The notes under the pieces: generated by a model
What the model was told of the DNA's origin: nothing
Seen by the model: the letters and a program-made list of their open reading frames with translations, nothing else
Databases searched by the model: none
Shown here: positions 36,870 through 45,887 of the stretch, in pieces
Layout: the number at the start of each line of letters is the position of its first letter
Position numbering within the stretch: the first letter of the stretch is position 1
Translations under genes and position numbers: made by a program
Assembly: GCA_902598305.1 (NCBI GenBank)
Contig: CACKBL010000003.1
Coordinates: 143,296-207,295 of the forward strand
Reading direction: 5' to 3'
Origin: an uncultured Bacteroidota bacterium
GTDB taxonomy: Bacteria; Bacteroidota; Bacteroidia; Flavobacteriales; Flavobacteriaceae
Length of the DNA: 64,000 nt

Positions 36870-37655
36870 TTATATAAAAATCTTTCCTTTAAGATAGGTT
36901 TTTGCTTTTCCTGAAATTAGAATATGATTTTTGTGTGCTTCACACTCTAATATACCAGTTCTCTCTGAAAGCTGAATACTTTTAAGTTTTTTTTTATTTA
37001 ATTTTCTGCTCCAATATGGAATAAGCGAACAGTGTGATGAACCGGTAACTGAATCTTCAAAAATTGATGATTGAGGTGTAAAAAATCTAGAAACAAAATC
37101 GCAATATTTACCTGGAGATGTAAATGCAACTCCTCCTGGGTCAATGTTAATTTTATCAAACTCGAACCTGTTAATCTTAATATTTTCAATTTTTAATTGA
37201 TTATCATAAACTAAAATAAAATCTCTGGCTCTCAAAACTTCAATTGGTTTATAGTTGACAGCATTAGCTAAATTTGGAGGAATTATTGTTTTTTTCGGTT
37301 CTCTGAGTGGCAATTCTAGCTGTATACTTCCATTAATAAATTTAGATTTTAAAATTCCGCTTTTGGTATGAAATGAAATTTCGTCATTTGGATGGTTTTG
37401 ATGCTGTTTTAAATAGTGTGCTGTTGCCAAAGTTGCATGTCCGCATAAATCCATCTCAACATTTGGAGTAAACCATCTTAGACAAAAATCATTATTTTTT
37501 TTTATCAAAAAAGCTGTTTCTGATACATTATTCTCCTTAGCAATTTTTATCATAATTTCATCATTTAGCCATTTACTGAGGGGAACAACACATGCAGGAT
37601 TTCCTCTAAAAACCTCAGAAGTAAAAGCATCGATTTGATAAATTTCTAGTTCCAA
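36870..37655 (-). CDS. PhzF family isomerase/epimerase-like protein
   Basis: 261 residues of the two-lobed DAP-epimerase fold. Marks of the PhzF family are YQIDAFTSEVFRGNPACVVP at the start, ENNVSETAFL (catalytic Glu at about residue 46), LRWFTPNVEMDLCGHATLATA, and DFVSRFFTPQSSIFEDSVTGSSHCSLIPYW in the second lobe. In phenazine makers PhzF isomerises dihydrohydroxyanthranilate; no other phenazine gene is present, so the substrate is unknown. It begins a three-gene minus-strand run, 92 bases from the divergent small membrane protein gene. Confidence 0.92.
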   Translation of the reverse strand: MELEIYQIDAFTSEVFRGNPACVVPLSKWLNDEIMIKIAKENNVSETAFLIKKNNDFCLRWFTPNVEMDLCGHATLATAHYLKQHQNHPNDEISFHTKSGILKSKFINGSIQLELPLREPKKTIIPPNLANAVNYKPIEVLRARDFILVYDNQLKIENIKINRFEFDKINIDPGGVAFTSPGKYCDFVSRFFTPQSSIFEDSVTGSSHCSLIPYWSRKLNKKKLKSIQLSERTGILECEAHKNHILISGKAKTYLKGKIFI

Positions 37656-37705
37656 AAAATAATTTATAAATAAATAAAAAAAATAGTAGTTATATTTTTT
37701 TTTAA

Positions 37706-37737
37706 TTGCATAAGTGATTTCAAAATCTTTATTTTTG
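37706..37737 (+). promoter_or_regulatory. Promoter of the 113-aa membrane protein gene
   Basis: TTG at 37706-37708, a 21-base spacer, and TATTTTTG at 37730-37737 match the Bacteroidota TTG/TAnnTTTG pattern. The start codon at 37748 lies only ten bases after the -7 box, leaving a leader of a few bases. Confidence 0.5.
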
Positions 37738-37747
37738 TAAAAAAAAT

Positions 37748-38089
37748 ATGAACGCTACAACAGCAAATTTAATAAATTCTATTTCTTTAATAACGGTTGG
37801 GCTTTGGGGATACTTTGACGTTTTGTCTCCTACAGCACTTATTCCTGTTTTGATAGGAGTTTTTTTAATAGCATGCTATAATGGAGTTAAAAATCAAAAT
37901 AAAATTATCTCTCATATTGCCGTACTACTTACTCTTTTAATATTAGTTTCATTGGTTGGGATGAGATTGCCTAAATCAATAAATAAGGGTGGTATTGGTT
38001 TGGTAAGGGTAATAATTATGATTTTGACTTCTTCTTTGTCAATGATTTTTTTCATAAGAAGTTTCATAGCCGCTAGAAAAAGTAAATAA
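37748..38089 (+). CDS. Small multi-pass membrane protein, unknown function
   Basis: 113 residues with about four hydrophobic segments (10-25, 28-45, 55-70, 85-105) joined by short polar loops such as GVKNQNKIISH and RLPKSINKGG. The short loops and Gly in the first helix suggest a compact integral membrane protein; I do not recognise the family. The ATG is preceded closely by a promoter, and the stop lies 10 bases from a palindrome that also serves tRNA-Phe. Not in an operon. Confidence 0.7.
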   Translation: MNATTANLINSISLITVGLWGYFDVLSPTALIPVLIGVFLIACYNGVKNQNKIISHIAVLLTLLILVSLVGMRLPKSINKGGIGLVRVIIMILTSSLSMIFFIRSFIAARKSK

Positions 38090-38099
38090 AAACTTAAAG

Positions 38100-38122
38100 T
38101 CCCGCATTAAATTAATGCGGGA
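38100..38122. terminator. Bidirectional terminator between membrane protein gene and tRNA-Phe
   Basis: A perfect palindromic stem TCCCGCATT-AAATT-AATGCGGGA. On the minus strand it directly follows the tRNA-Phe 3' end and leads into ACTTTAAGTTTTTATTT. On the plus strand it follows the 113-residue gene but lacks a strong T run. Confidence 0.65.
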
Positions 38123-38128
38123 TGAGAG

Positions 38129-38201
38129 TGGTACCTCCAGGAATCGAACCAGGGACACAAGGATTTTCAGTCCTTTGCTCTACCAACTGAGCTAAGGTAC
38201 C
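38129..38201 (-). tRNA. tRNA-Phe (anticodon GAA)
   Basis: Minus-strand cloverleaf: acceptor GGTACCT/AGGTACC with discriminator A, D arm TAGCTCAGTTGGTAGAGCA, anticodon stem-loop AAGGACTGAAAATCCTT with GAA in the loop, and T arm CCTGGTTCGATTCCTGG. 73 nt; the CCA is not encoded. Confidence 0.97.
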
Positions 38202-38210
38202 GTTGTGTTG

Positions 38211-38241
38211 CAAATATATAATCTCTTTTTTTCTTAGCAAA
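38211..38241 (-). promoter_or_regulatory. Consensus promoter of tRNA-Phe
   Basis: On the minus strand TTTG (38241-38238), a 19-base spacer, and TATATTTG (38218-38211) fit the Bacteroidota housekeeping promoter exactly. Transcription would begin about five bases before the tRNA 5' end at 38201. Confidence 0.75.
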
Positions 38242-38288
38242 TGTTTTTAAATTTTTAAACTTAAGTGAATTTTAATTTATTTTTAGAT

Positions 38289-39008
38289 ATGAATTTGATT
38301 ATAGATTGTGGAAATACGAACTTAAAATACTTTGTTTTCAAAGACAATATATTATTATTCAAAAATCGTTTTAGATGGGAAGACGAATGGGAATCAATGA
38401 TCAAAAAGAATTTTCCCGATATAAAAAATATTCTATTGTCTGATGTTACTGGAAATTATAATAAAGTTGATTTAGAAAAAAACTTCTCAGATAAAAATAT
38501 TTATGAAGTAAAAGCTCTTAATTTACCATTTGAGTCAAATTATAATTATAAAGATCTTGGAGATGACAGAATTGGTCTCATAGCAGCAGCAATTGATAAA
38601 TATCCTGAAGACGATTGTCTTATAATTGACGCTGGAAGCTGCTTAACATTTGATTTGGTATCATCAAAATCAGTCCACGAAGGCGGACTAATTTCTCCTG
38701 GACTTTTGATTAGATACAAAAGTTTGAATAAATACACTAGTTCACTTCCACTAATTGATTTTGAAGATAAAAAAATGGGGATTGGCAAGGATACCAAAAA
38801 CTCAATACAAAACGGAATTCTCGAAGGATTTATTTTTGAAATAAACGGACAAATAGAAAAGTTTAAAAGAAAAAGACCCAATTTGAAAGTTATTTTAACC
38901 GGTGGGGACTCTAAATACTTGTATAAAAGAATTAAAAATGGCATCTTTGCCGAGCAAGAATTTTTAGCATCAGGGTTAAATAACTTATTGAAATGCAACA
39001 ATCTATAA
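38289..39008 (+). CDS. coaX: Type III pantothenate kinase
   Basis: 239 residues from the ATG at 38289, which places the phosphate-binding motif MNLIIDCGNTNLKYFVF at the N-terminus as in the family. A GTG 24 bases upstream is unlikely. Further motifs: GDDRIGLIAAAIDKYP at about 92, IDAGSCLTFDLV at about 112, EGGLISPGL at about 128, and VILTGGDSKYL near the C-terminus. The enzyme phosphorylates pantothenate, the first step to coenzyme A, and is an ASKHA-fold kinase not inhibited by CoA. Its 3' end overlaps the next gene by 16 bases, so it heads a long plus-strand run. Confidence 0.94.
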   Translation: MNLIIDCGNTNLKYFVFKDNILLFKNRFRWEDEWESMIKKNFPDIKNILLSDVTGNYNKVDLEKNFSDKNIYEVKALNLPFESNYNYKDLGDDRIGLIAAAIDKYPEDDCLIIDAGSCLTFDLVSSKSVHEGGLISPGLLIRYKSLNKYTSSLPLIDFEDKKMGIGKDTKNSIQNGILEGFIFEINGQIEKFKRKRPNLKVILTGGDSKYLYKRIKNGIFAEQEFLASGLNNLLKCNNL

Positions 39009-40294
39009 TTTTAATTCGTTTAAAATTAATTATATTTTTATTTTTTTTAAAGTTTACACTAGCGCAAAATAGTACGGCTTCTCCATATTCTCTAGGGGGA
39101 TTAGGAGATGTAACTTTCAAGGGAAATGTTATAAACAGAATGATGGGAGGTGTTAGTGTTTTTTCAGATTCAATACATGCTAATCTAAATAATCCTGCAA
39201 GTTTAGCAGAATTAAAACTGACTACCTTTTCGGTGGGCATTCATTATAAAAATACTCAAATAGCTTCGAGTGATTCAAGGGACAATTCTAGAACAGGATC
39301 CCTTGATTATATTGCTGTTTCAATTCCAACGAAGTTTTTTTCATTTAGTTTTGGAATTATCCCATATTCATCAGTTGGATATCGATTACAAGCCAATGAT
39401 TTATCGAATCAAGATGAACTTATAATTTCTCGATACGAAGGAAGAGGAGGTACAAATAAATCATTTTTCACCGTAGGATTTAAACTATTAAAATTTATAA
39501 GTTTAGGTGGAACTATAAATTACAATTTTGGAAAAATTACAACCCAGGCTTCAAATCAAAATGAAAATGTAGATTTTGGTACTTTTTTAACTAGTGAGTC
39601 TTCCTTGTCTGGACTTGATTATGAAATAGGAACTCATCTTAAATTCAATGTGTCAAAAAAAATTATCCTTGAAAGCTTTTTGACATATAAACCTGAAAAT
39701 AAACTCAATTCAAGAAACAAAAGAGTCTATTTTACTCGTTCATTACAGAGTCAAAACATTGGTGATTTCAAGGAAGTTGACTTGGCCTCAACTGACTTAG
39801 ATTTGATAAAATTGAGAATTGGACAAAGTTACAAGTACGGTCTCAGTGTTAGTAAAGACAAAAAATGGTTTCTAGGGACTCAATATTCCTTTGCTCAATC
39901 TGAAAACTTCAAAAATGAGTTTTTTAATCAAGGAAATATATCTTACGAAAATGCAAATTCAGTTTCATTTGGAGGATTTTTAATTCCTGACTATAGTTCA
40001 ATAACTGACTATTGGAAAAGAATAGTTTACCGAATAGGATTTAGAAGTGAAAATACTGGTATAAAAATTGATAATAGTCTTTTAAAAGAAAAAGTTTATT
40101 CGATTGGAGCGAGCTTTCCTTTGGGAGGATTTTATAGTGCGAATAATGTATCAGGATTTTCAAACTTGAATGTGGGTTTTGAATTTGGTTCAAGGGGTAT
40201 AAATTCAGAAAGTCTTGTGAAGGAAAGTTTTTGGGCTTTAAGAATTGGATTATCTTTGAACGATTTATGGTTTATTAAAAGAAAGTATAATTAG
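38993..40294 (+). CDS. Outer membrane beta-barrel protein (FadL/PorV-like features)
   Basis: 433 residues. The signal peptide (about 1-25, LIIFLFFLKFTLA before QNST) overlaps the end of coaX by 16 bases. The start of the mature protein resembles FadL/TodX-type barrels, with SPYSLGGLGDV and the NLNNPASLAELKLTTFSVG motif. Many alternating strands rich in Gly and aromatics follow (FFSFSFGIIPYSSVGYRL, FISLGGTINYNFGK, KWFLGTQYSFAQS), ending in a final strand WALRIGLSLNDLWF. Role unknown. Its conserved-looking position between coaX and a TPR protein gene hints at envelope assembly. It has no type IX sorting domain. Confidence 0.8.
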   Translation: MQQSIILIRLKLIIFLFFLKFTLAQNSTASPYSLGGLGDVTFKGNVINRMMGGVSVFSDSIHANLNNPASLAELKLTTFSVGIHYKNTQIASSDSRDNSRTGSLDYIAVSIPTKFFSFSFGIIPYSSVGYRLQANDLSNQDELIISRYEGRGGTNKSFFTVGFKLLKFISLGGTINYNFGKITTQASNQNENVDFGTFLTSESSLSGLDYEIGTHLKFNVSKKIILESFLTYKPENKLNSRNKRVYFTRSLQSQNIGDFKEVDLASTDLDLIKLRIGQSYKYGLSVSKDKKWFLGTQYSFAQSENFKNEFFNQGNISYENANSVSFGGFLIPDYSSITDYWKRIVYRIGFRSENTGIKIDNSLLKEKVYSIGASFPLGGFYSANNVSGFSNLNVGFEFGSRGINSESLVKESFWALRIGLSLNDLWFIKRKYN

Positions 40295-40296
40295 AA

Positions 40297-41685
40297 ATGA
40301 AAAGAAGAACATATTTTATTTTTTTGTTGTCCCTGATTTTAGGGGGTAACTTAATTGCACAAAATAGCGATGAATGTGCACAGAATCTGTCAATTTTTGC
40401 AGAAAATGCGAAAGTAAAAAATTATGAAGCGGCGTATGACCCATGGAGCTCTGTGAGAAAGGAGTGCCCTGATTTAAACATTGCTATATACGCTTATGGA
40501 GAAAGGATACTTAAAGACAGACTAAAAAAAAGTCAAGAATCCGAAAAAACAGAGCGTGAAAGAGATTTACTTAATCTGTATGACGATTGGGTCAAGTATT
40601 TTCCGACTAAAAAAGGCAGAAATGATATTGGGAATATATTGTCAGCAAAAGCTCAAACTATGATTGATTTTAAAATTGGTAATAACACTGAAATATATTC
40701 AATTTTTGATGACGCATTCAAAAAAGATATTCAAAGTTTTTCGAATCCAAAACGACTATACAGCTATTTTAAATCATTTTATGAAATTTATAAATCTGAA
40801 AATTTGAATATATCTACTGAACAATTATTTGATAAGTATGAAGAGGTGTCAGAAAAGTTTGAAGTTGAAGGTGTAAAGATTTCAAAAAATTTGGATAAAA
40901 TCTTAAAAAAAGAGTCTGCGGGGGAGGCCCTGACGACACGAGATTTAAAGCTCAGAAAAGTTTATGATTCATATTCTAATGCTATTGCTGTATCATTAAA
41001 AAGTTTGGACGCTATAATGAGCAAAGAATCAAGTTGCGACAACTTAATTTTACTGTATGAAAGAAATTTCAATGAAAATAAAGGCAACCTCGTTTGGTTA
41101 AAAAGGGCAACTGCTAGAATGTATGCTAAGGATTGTTCAAGCAGTCAGCTTTTTGTTCAATTAGTTGAAGCAATGTACGGTATCGAACCCTCGGCTGACT
41201 CGGCATATTACTTAGGGTCACTCAATGACAAAAATGGGAAAGATGAACAAGCTGTAGCGTATTGGGAAGAGTCTCTTGAGTTAGAAACTGACCCTTATAA
41301 AAAAGCAAAAATATTGTACAAAATCGCATTAAAATTTAAAGAAAAGGGAAGGAAGTTAACAGCACGAAATTATGCTAGAAAAGCATTAAATTTTCAACCA
41401 TCTTTAGGTAAGGCATATCTTATGATTGCTAATCTATATGCAAATAGTGCTAATAATTGCGGTAAAACACAGTTTGACAAAAGAGCAGTATATTGGCTTG
41501 CTGCAAATACGGCTAAAAAAGCTGCAAGGGTAGATGCTTCGATTAAAAAAGCTGCACTTAAAACAGCTGCAAGTTATAATGGAAGGGCCCCTTCTAAAAC
41601 CGATATTTTTACAGAAGGAATGGAAGGAAAGGTGATTCAGTTTTCATGTTGGATTAACGATAAAGTTAAGGTACCTAAATTATAA
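40297..41685 (+). CDS. Secreted TPR-repeat protein
   Basis: 462 residues with a signal peptide (MKRRTYFIFLLSLILGGNLI). A Lys/Glu-rich helical middle (about 60-260) is followed by at least two or three TPR helices at about 285-395 (AYYLGSLNDKNGKDEQAVAYW, then KILYKIALKFKEKGRKLTA, then GKAYLMIANLYANSA). Two or more Cys pairs (DECAQNL, KECPDL, ESSCDNL, KDCSSS) suggest a disulfide-bearing periplasmic protein. It starts three bases after the barrel gene and its stop abuts the lptC start, so all are one operon. Probably a periplasmic scaffold; the partner is not known. Confidence 0.78.
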   Translation: MKRRTYFIFLLSLILGGNLIAQNSDECAQNLSIFAENAKVKNYEAAYDPWSSVRKECPDLNIAIYAYGERILKDRLKKSQESEKTERERDLLNLYDDWVKYFPTKKGRNDIGNILSAKAQTMIDFKIGNNTEIYSIFDDAFKKDIQSFSNPKRLYSYFKSFYEIYKSENLNISTEQLFDKYEEVSEKFEVEGVKISKNLDKILKKESAGEALTTRDLKLRKVYDSYSNAIAVSLKSLDAIMSKESSCDNLILLYERNFNENKGNLVWLKRATARMYAKDCSSSQLFVQLVEAMYGIEPSADSAYYLGSLNDKNGKDEQAVAYWEESLELETDPYKKAKILYKIALKFKEKGRKLTARNYARKALNFQPSLGKAYLMIANLYANSANNCGKTQFDKRAVYWLAANTAKKAARVDASIKKAALKTAASYNGRAPSKTDIFTEGMEGKVIQFSCWINDKVKVPKL

Positions 41686-42237
41686 GTGAAAGTTTATAAC
41701 TTTAAATATCAATTCTTATATCTCGCATTGATTATAAATTTTGCATACTCATGTTCAAACTGGGAAAAGCCTGAATTAAAAAGGAGTTCCGTTATTGATC
41801 CATTAGCGACATCTTTTCAAATAAGAATGGTTTACACAGATTCATTAAAAATTAATTCTATTTTGACAGCACCCAAACACGAAGATTATAAAAATCTATT
41901 TTTTAAATATTCAATTTTTCCTGATGGTTTAAAACTTGTTTTTTATGATAGTTTTGGTTGTCCCAGTACAGTTGAAGCTGACTACGGAACAATATATAAA
42001 GATACCTCAATTTTAGATTTAGTCGGAAATGTTAAAATTTTATCCAGCGAGGGGGATTATCTTGAAACTAGTCAATTATATTGGGATGCCGAATCAGATT
42101 GGTTTTTTACTAATAAAAATTTTAAATTTTGGAATTCCGATTATGATGTGTCTGCGAAGAGACTAGACGCAAACAAACAGTTTACAAAGTTTAACACAGG
42201 AAGATTAACAGGCACAGTGAGTGTTCAGGAAAAATAA
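41686..42237 (+). CDS. lptC: LPS export periplasmic protein LptC
   Basis: 183 residues starting with GTG directly after the TPR gene's stop. The N-terminus is hydrophobic and ends in a lipobox (NFAYSCSNW). The body has the LptC/OstA-type beta-jellyroll pattern (LKLVFYDSFGCPSTVEADYG, ILDLVGNVKILSSEGDYLET, SQLYWDAESDWFFTNKNFKF). LptC links the inner-membrane LptBFG transporter to the LptA bridge that carries lipopolysaccharide to the outer membrane. In Bacteroidota the protein is often lipidated, in contrast to the single-helix anchor of E. coli. No other lpt gene is in the window. Confidence 0.83.
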   Translation: MKVYNFKYQFLYLALIINFAYSCSNWEKPELKRSSVIDPLATSFQIRMVYTDSLKINSILTAPKHEDYKNLFFKYSIFPDGLKLVFYDSFGCPSTVEADYGTIYKDTSILDLVGNVKILSSEGDYLETSQLYWDAESDWFFTNKNFKFWNSDYDVSAKRLDANKQFTKFNTGRLTGTVSVQEK

Positions 42238-42239
42238 AC

Positions 42240-42425
42240 ATGATTAAATATCGAATATCAGAATTAATTTATTTAGTTATATCCATAATATCTCTAAGAG
42301 AAACATATATATTGTGGAGTTTGAATCCCAAAAAATCTTACTTATTTCTTGGTTTTTTTATTGTTTCTATATTTATGTTTTTTTTTAGAAGATCGATTAG
42401 AAAAAAAATAAATAATGATTCTTAG
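42240..42425 (+). CDS. Small membrane protein between lptC and the CNNM-type gene
   Basis: 61 residues with two hydrophobic segments (about 8-27 and 33-50) and a basic C-terminus (RRSIRKKINND). It is two bases past the lptC stop, and its own stop TAG touches the ATG of the next gene, so the packing supports a real gene. Family not recognised; the size and location suggest an accessory membrane peptide. Confidence 0.7.
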   Translation: MIKYRISELIYLVISIISLRETYILWSLNPKKSYLFLGFFIVSIFMFFFRRSIRKKINNDS

Positions 42426-43694
42426 ATGAGTATAGATGACGCTGTAATCATAGTTTGTTTAATTATGTCTGCTTTTTTCTCGGGGATGGAAATAGCATTC
42501 ATTTCATGTAATAGAGTTTTTTTAGAAATTGAAAAAAATAAAAAAGGAATAATAGGCAAGGTTTTAAAATACCTAACGTCTAGGCCTTCAAAATTTATAA
42601 CTGCTATGTTAGTTGGTAATAATTTTTGTCTTGTTATTTACGGAATTTTTATGGGAGACAAAATTGTAGAAATCTTATTTTCTGATTTGAAAACTGGACC
42701 TTTACCTCTAAACATATTATTCATTCAAACTCTTATTTCAACTTTTATAATATTAATTACTGCTGAATTCCTTCCAAAGGTTTTCTTTCAATTATATGCT
42801 AATCAAATGGTGAAGTTTTTTGCTCTTCCCAGCTCTTTTTTTTACACATTATTTATGCCAATTTCTTTCCTAATTTTGAGGATTACGGACAACTTTTTGA
42901 AATTTTTTTCAAATTCCAAATCCGAGAAAATTCAATTAACATTTTCAAAAAATGAGTTAGGCGAATATATTGAAGAACAAGTTGAAGCCGTAGAAAATAA
43001 AGATCAACTTGACTCAGAAATAGAATTTTTCCAAAATGCTCTAGAATTTTCTGAAACAAAAGTAAGAGAGGTTATGATTCCTAGGGCTGAAATAATTGGT
43101 ATTAACAAATCTGAAAGAATTATAGAACTATCTTCCCTTTTTAAGTCTACCGGATACTCAAAAATTCCTGTATATGACGAAAATATTGATGACATAATTG
43201 GTTTCGTTCATGCTTTTGAAATGCTTAAAAAACCAAATTCAATTTCTGAAATTTTACTTCCAATTGAATATGTTCATGAACCAAATTTAATAACAGACGT
43301 ATTAAAAAAATTAACGAGAAAAAGAAAGACCATTGCAGTAGTTTTAGATGAATATGGTGGGACTGCTGGATTACTAACAGTTGAGGACATAGTTGAAGAA
43401 TTGTTTGGAGAAATTGAGGATGAATACGACATCATAGAGCACTACGAAAAAAAGATTAATGATAATTCCTTTGAACTTTCAGCAAGACTAGAAATTGATT
43501 ATTTAATTAGAAAATATAAATTGGATTTACCTCAAGACGAAAATTATGAAACTCTTGGCGGATTAATTTTCCATATGACTGGAGAAATTCCCAAAAAGGA
43601 TACAACTTTATCAATAAATAATTTGGAAATAAAGGTTGTTAGTGTTTTATCAAATAAAATTGAAAAAGTTGCTATTAAAAAAGTAACTTTTTGA
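42426..43694 (+). CDS. CNNM/CorC (HlyC) family transporter with DUF21, CBS pair and CorC domain
   Basis: 422 residues. Residues 1-190 are the DUF21 membrane part with three to four helices (IVCLIMSAFFSGMEIAFISC has the usual SGxExAF motif). A CBS pair at about 205-330 begins VREVMIPRAEIIGI and includes AVVLDEYGGTAGLLTVEDIV, and the C-terminal CorC domain starts near 345 (FELSARLEIDYL, YETLGGLIFHMTGEIP). Members move or sense Mg2+ and other divalent cations; GldE of the gliding machinery belongs to the same family, but GldE context is not present here. The start touches the previous stop. Confidence 0.88.
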   Translation: MSIDDAVIIVCLIMSAFFSGMEIAFISCNRVFLEIEKNKKGIIGKVLKYLTSRPSKFITAMLVGNNFCLVIYGIFMGDKIVEILFSDLKTGPLPLNILFIQTLISTFIILITAEFLPKVFFQLYANQMVKFFALPSSFFYTLFMPISFLILRITDNFLKFFSNSKSEKIQLTFSKNELGEYIEEQVEAVENKDQLDSEIEFFQNALEFSETKVREVMIPRAEIIGINKSERIIELSSLFKSTGYSKIPVYDENIDDIIGFVHAFEMLKKPNSISEILLPIEYVHEPNLITDVLKKLTRKRKTIAVVLDEYGGTAGLLTVEDIVEELFGEIEDEYDIIEHYEKKINDNSFELSARLEIDYLIRKYKLDLPQDENYETLGGLIFHMTGEIPKKDTTLSINNLEIKVVSVLSNKIEKVAIKKVTF

Positions 43695-43767
43695 TTTTCA
43701 AACAAAATAGGTTTCACATTTTATATTTAGTTAAGAAATTGTAAATTCGTGACGTTAAATTTAAAGA

Positions 43768-45879
43768 GTGGCTTTATTAGGTAAAATAAGGGAAAAGTCG
43801 ATTTTCCTCATAATTGTAATAGGATTAGCATTGTTTGCATTTGTGATTTCTGGTGCACTTGGGACAGGGAACTCAGACAGCACTTCGAATGAACCTATAG
43901 GTGTAATTAATGGAAAAGAAATCCCATTGGAGAATTTTAGGTTTATGGTTGAGCAAACTGAAAGAAATTTTGGTTTAACAACAATGCAGGCAGTAGACAA
44001 TGTTTGGAAGCAATATGTAAGAAATTTTGTGTTTGAAAATCAGTTTGAAATGTTGGGAATTGATGCCGGAAGAGATCAAATAGAACAAGTCGTTTCCTCA
44101 ACTGAGTCAATAATTAATGACGAAAGGTTTACTAATGAAGCAGGTTTTTTTGATTTCGGTTTGTTCACAGATTTTATTGTCCAAATGAAAAATTCTAATC
44201 CTCAAGCCTACGAATCATGGAAACAACAAGAGTTATCTATAATATCCTCAGCTAAGGAAAATATATATTTTGATCTTATTAAATCCAGTATTGCTGTCAC
44301 TCCAAAAGATGCAGAAATTTTTTACCACCTTGAAAATGATAATATTGATTTTGAATATGTAAAATATCCATACTCTCAAATATCAGATACAATTTTTAGA
44401 TTTTCCGATCAAGAAATTAAAAATTATATTAATAAAAATCAAGATAAATATAAGAGAGATGAATCCAGGTCTTTAGATTACGTTGCTTTTTTTGAGAATG
44501 CAACAGAAAATGACATTAAGGATATAAGGGAATCATTAATAAAACTGACAGAGGACAGATTAGAATATAATGATGTTTCTAAGCTTACTGACACAATTGT
44601 TGGATTTTACAACACAGAATATTTGAATGATTTTATCAATAGATATTCCGATGAGGAGTTTGATTCAATCTATTTAGCCAAAGGTAAATTACCTTCTGAT
44701 TATGCTGAAATCTTATTTAACCTTAAAATAGGAGAATCTTTTGGACCATATAAAGACATAAATAGTTTTAAAATTTCAAAATTAGTTGATAAAAAGAGAA
44801 ATAGCTCAATAAGGGCAAGTCATATCTTAATCTCTCATAACGAGTCAAATCAAAAGCCTCCAAATGTTAATAGAACTAAGGACGATGCCAAAAGACTTGC
44901 AAATAAATTATTTAGACAAATTTTAAAGAATAAGTCAAAATTTGAAAGTTTGGCTGAAGAGTTTTCAGATGGTCCCTCAAAATCATTAGGAGGTGATCTT
45001 GGCTTTTTTACTGAAGAGCAGATCGAACCGGCCTTTTTTAGTTTTGCTAAAAAAAATAGGATAGGAAAAATTGGTGTAGTTGAGACATCTTTTGGTTTTC
45101 ACATTATTAAAATTGTAGACAAACAAGACCTAGTACTACTAGCAAATCTTACAAAAAAAATTGTTCCATCCGAAAAAACATCAAACGAAGTATTCAAAAA
45201 TGCCACTAAATTTGAAATGAACTCCTTAAATAATGACTTTAAAAGTGCTGCTCAAGAAAGTGGCTATAATGTTAGAACTGTTAAAAACATCAATAAGCTT
45301 GATGAAAATCTACCAGGCTTACCCTCTCAAAGGAGAATTATTCAATGGGTTTTTGACGATAATAGAGAGGTAGGAGAAATTAAAAGATTTGATCTTTCTT
45401 TTGGTGGTTATGTTGTTGTAAAATTAAAAAATATAAATGATAAAGGAGTCGCTAAGGTGGATGAAGTAAGAGACGAAATTACTAGTGAGCTTTTAAATAA
45501 AAAGAAGGCAGAATTAATAATAAAAGATAATTCAAATATTACCACTTTGGAGAAATTTGCTGCCAAAAATAAACTAGAGATTATTACGGCAAATGCTGTA
45601 AATCAAAAAAGCGGTACTATCGTTGGCTCTGGTGAGGAATCTTTTATTGTTGGCAAGGCGTTCGGATTAGATGAATTGCAAACTTCAAAATTATTAATTG
45701 GTAATAGTGGTGTTTACAAACTAAAAATTACCAAAAAAACAATTGCAGAAGATTTACCTGATTATTCAAGCCTTGCTTTAAAGTTAGAAAATGAAGAAAG
45801 AAAAAATCTCCCGAGTTTAATTATTTCTGCTTTGGAAAATGTTGCTGAAATCCAAGACAATAGAGCATTTTTTTATTGA
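43768..45879 (+). CDS. PpiD-type membrane-anchored peptidyl-prolyl isomerase
   Basis: 703 residues with a GTG start that gives the expected short cytoplasmic end MALLGKIREKS and one membrane helix at about 12-32 (FLIIVIGLALFAFVISG). Next is an N-terminal chaperone domain of SurA type, then a parvulin rotamase at about 345-450 (IRASHILISHNES, LAEEFSDGPSKSLGGDLGFF, GFHIIKI), and a helical C-terminal region. It would help outer membrane proteins fold in the periplasm after release from the Sec channel. It ends eight bases before the stop of the convergent kinase gene. A 73-base gap separates it from the CorC-type gene; no clear promoter was found there. Confidence 0.9.
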   Translation: MALLGKIREKSIFLIIVIGLALFAFVISGALGTGNSDSTSNEPIGVINGKEIPLENFRFMVEQTERNFGLTTMQAVDNVWKQYVRNFVFENQFEMLGIDAGRDQIEQVVSSTESIINDERFTNEAGFFDFGLFTDFIVQMKNSNPQAYESWKQQELSIISSAKENIYFDLIKSSIAVTPKDAEIFYHLENDNIDFEYVKYPYSQISDTIFRFSDQEIKNYINKNQDKYKRDESRSLDYVAFFENATENDIKDIRESLIKLTEDRLEYNDVSKLTDTIVGFYNTEYLNDFINRYSDEEFDSIYLAKGKLPSDYAEILFNLKIGESFGPYKDINSFKISKLVDKKRNSSIRASHILISHNESNQKPPNVNRTKDDAKRLANKLFRQILKNKSKFESLAEEFSDGPSKSLGGDLGFFTEEQIEPAFFSFAKKNRIGKIGVVETSFGFHIIKIVDKQDLVLLANLTKKIVPSEKTSNEVFKNATKFEMNSLNNDFKSAAQESGYNVRTVKNINKLDENLPGLPSQRRIIQWVFDDNREVGEIKRFDLSFGGYVVVKLKNINDKGVAKVDEVRDEITSELLNKKKAELIIKDNSNITTLEKFAAKNKLEIITANAVNQKSGTIVGSGEESFIVGKAFGLDELQTSKLLIGNSGVYKLKITKKTIAEDLPDYSSLALKLENEERKNLPSLIISALENVAEIQDNRAFFY

Positions 45880-45887
45880 TTTATAAA

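Noticed and set aside
36870..37655. A phenazine gene cluster suggested by the PhzF-like protein
   Set aside because: No other phenazine gene is present; the PhzF fold is widespread in unrelated functions.
42426..43694. Naming the DUF21-CBS-CorC protein GldE
   Set aside because: GldE belongs to this family, but gldD and other gliding genes are not adjacent, so only the family name is justified.
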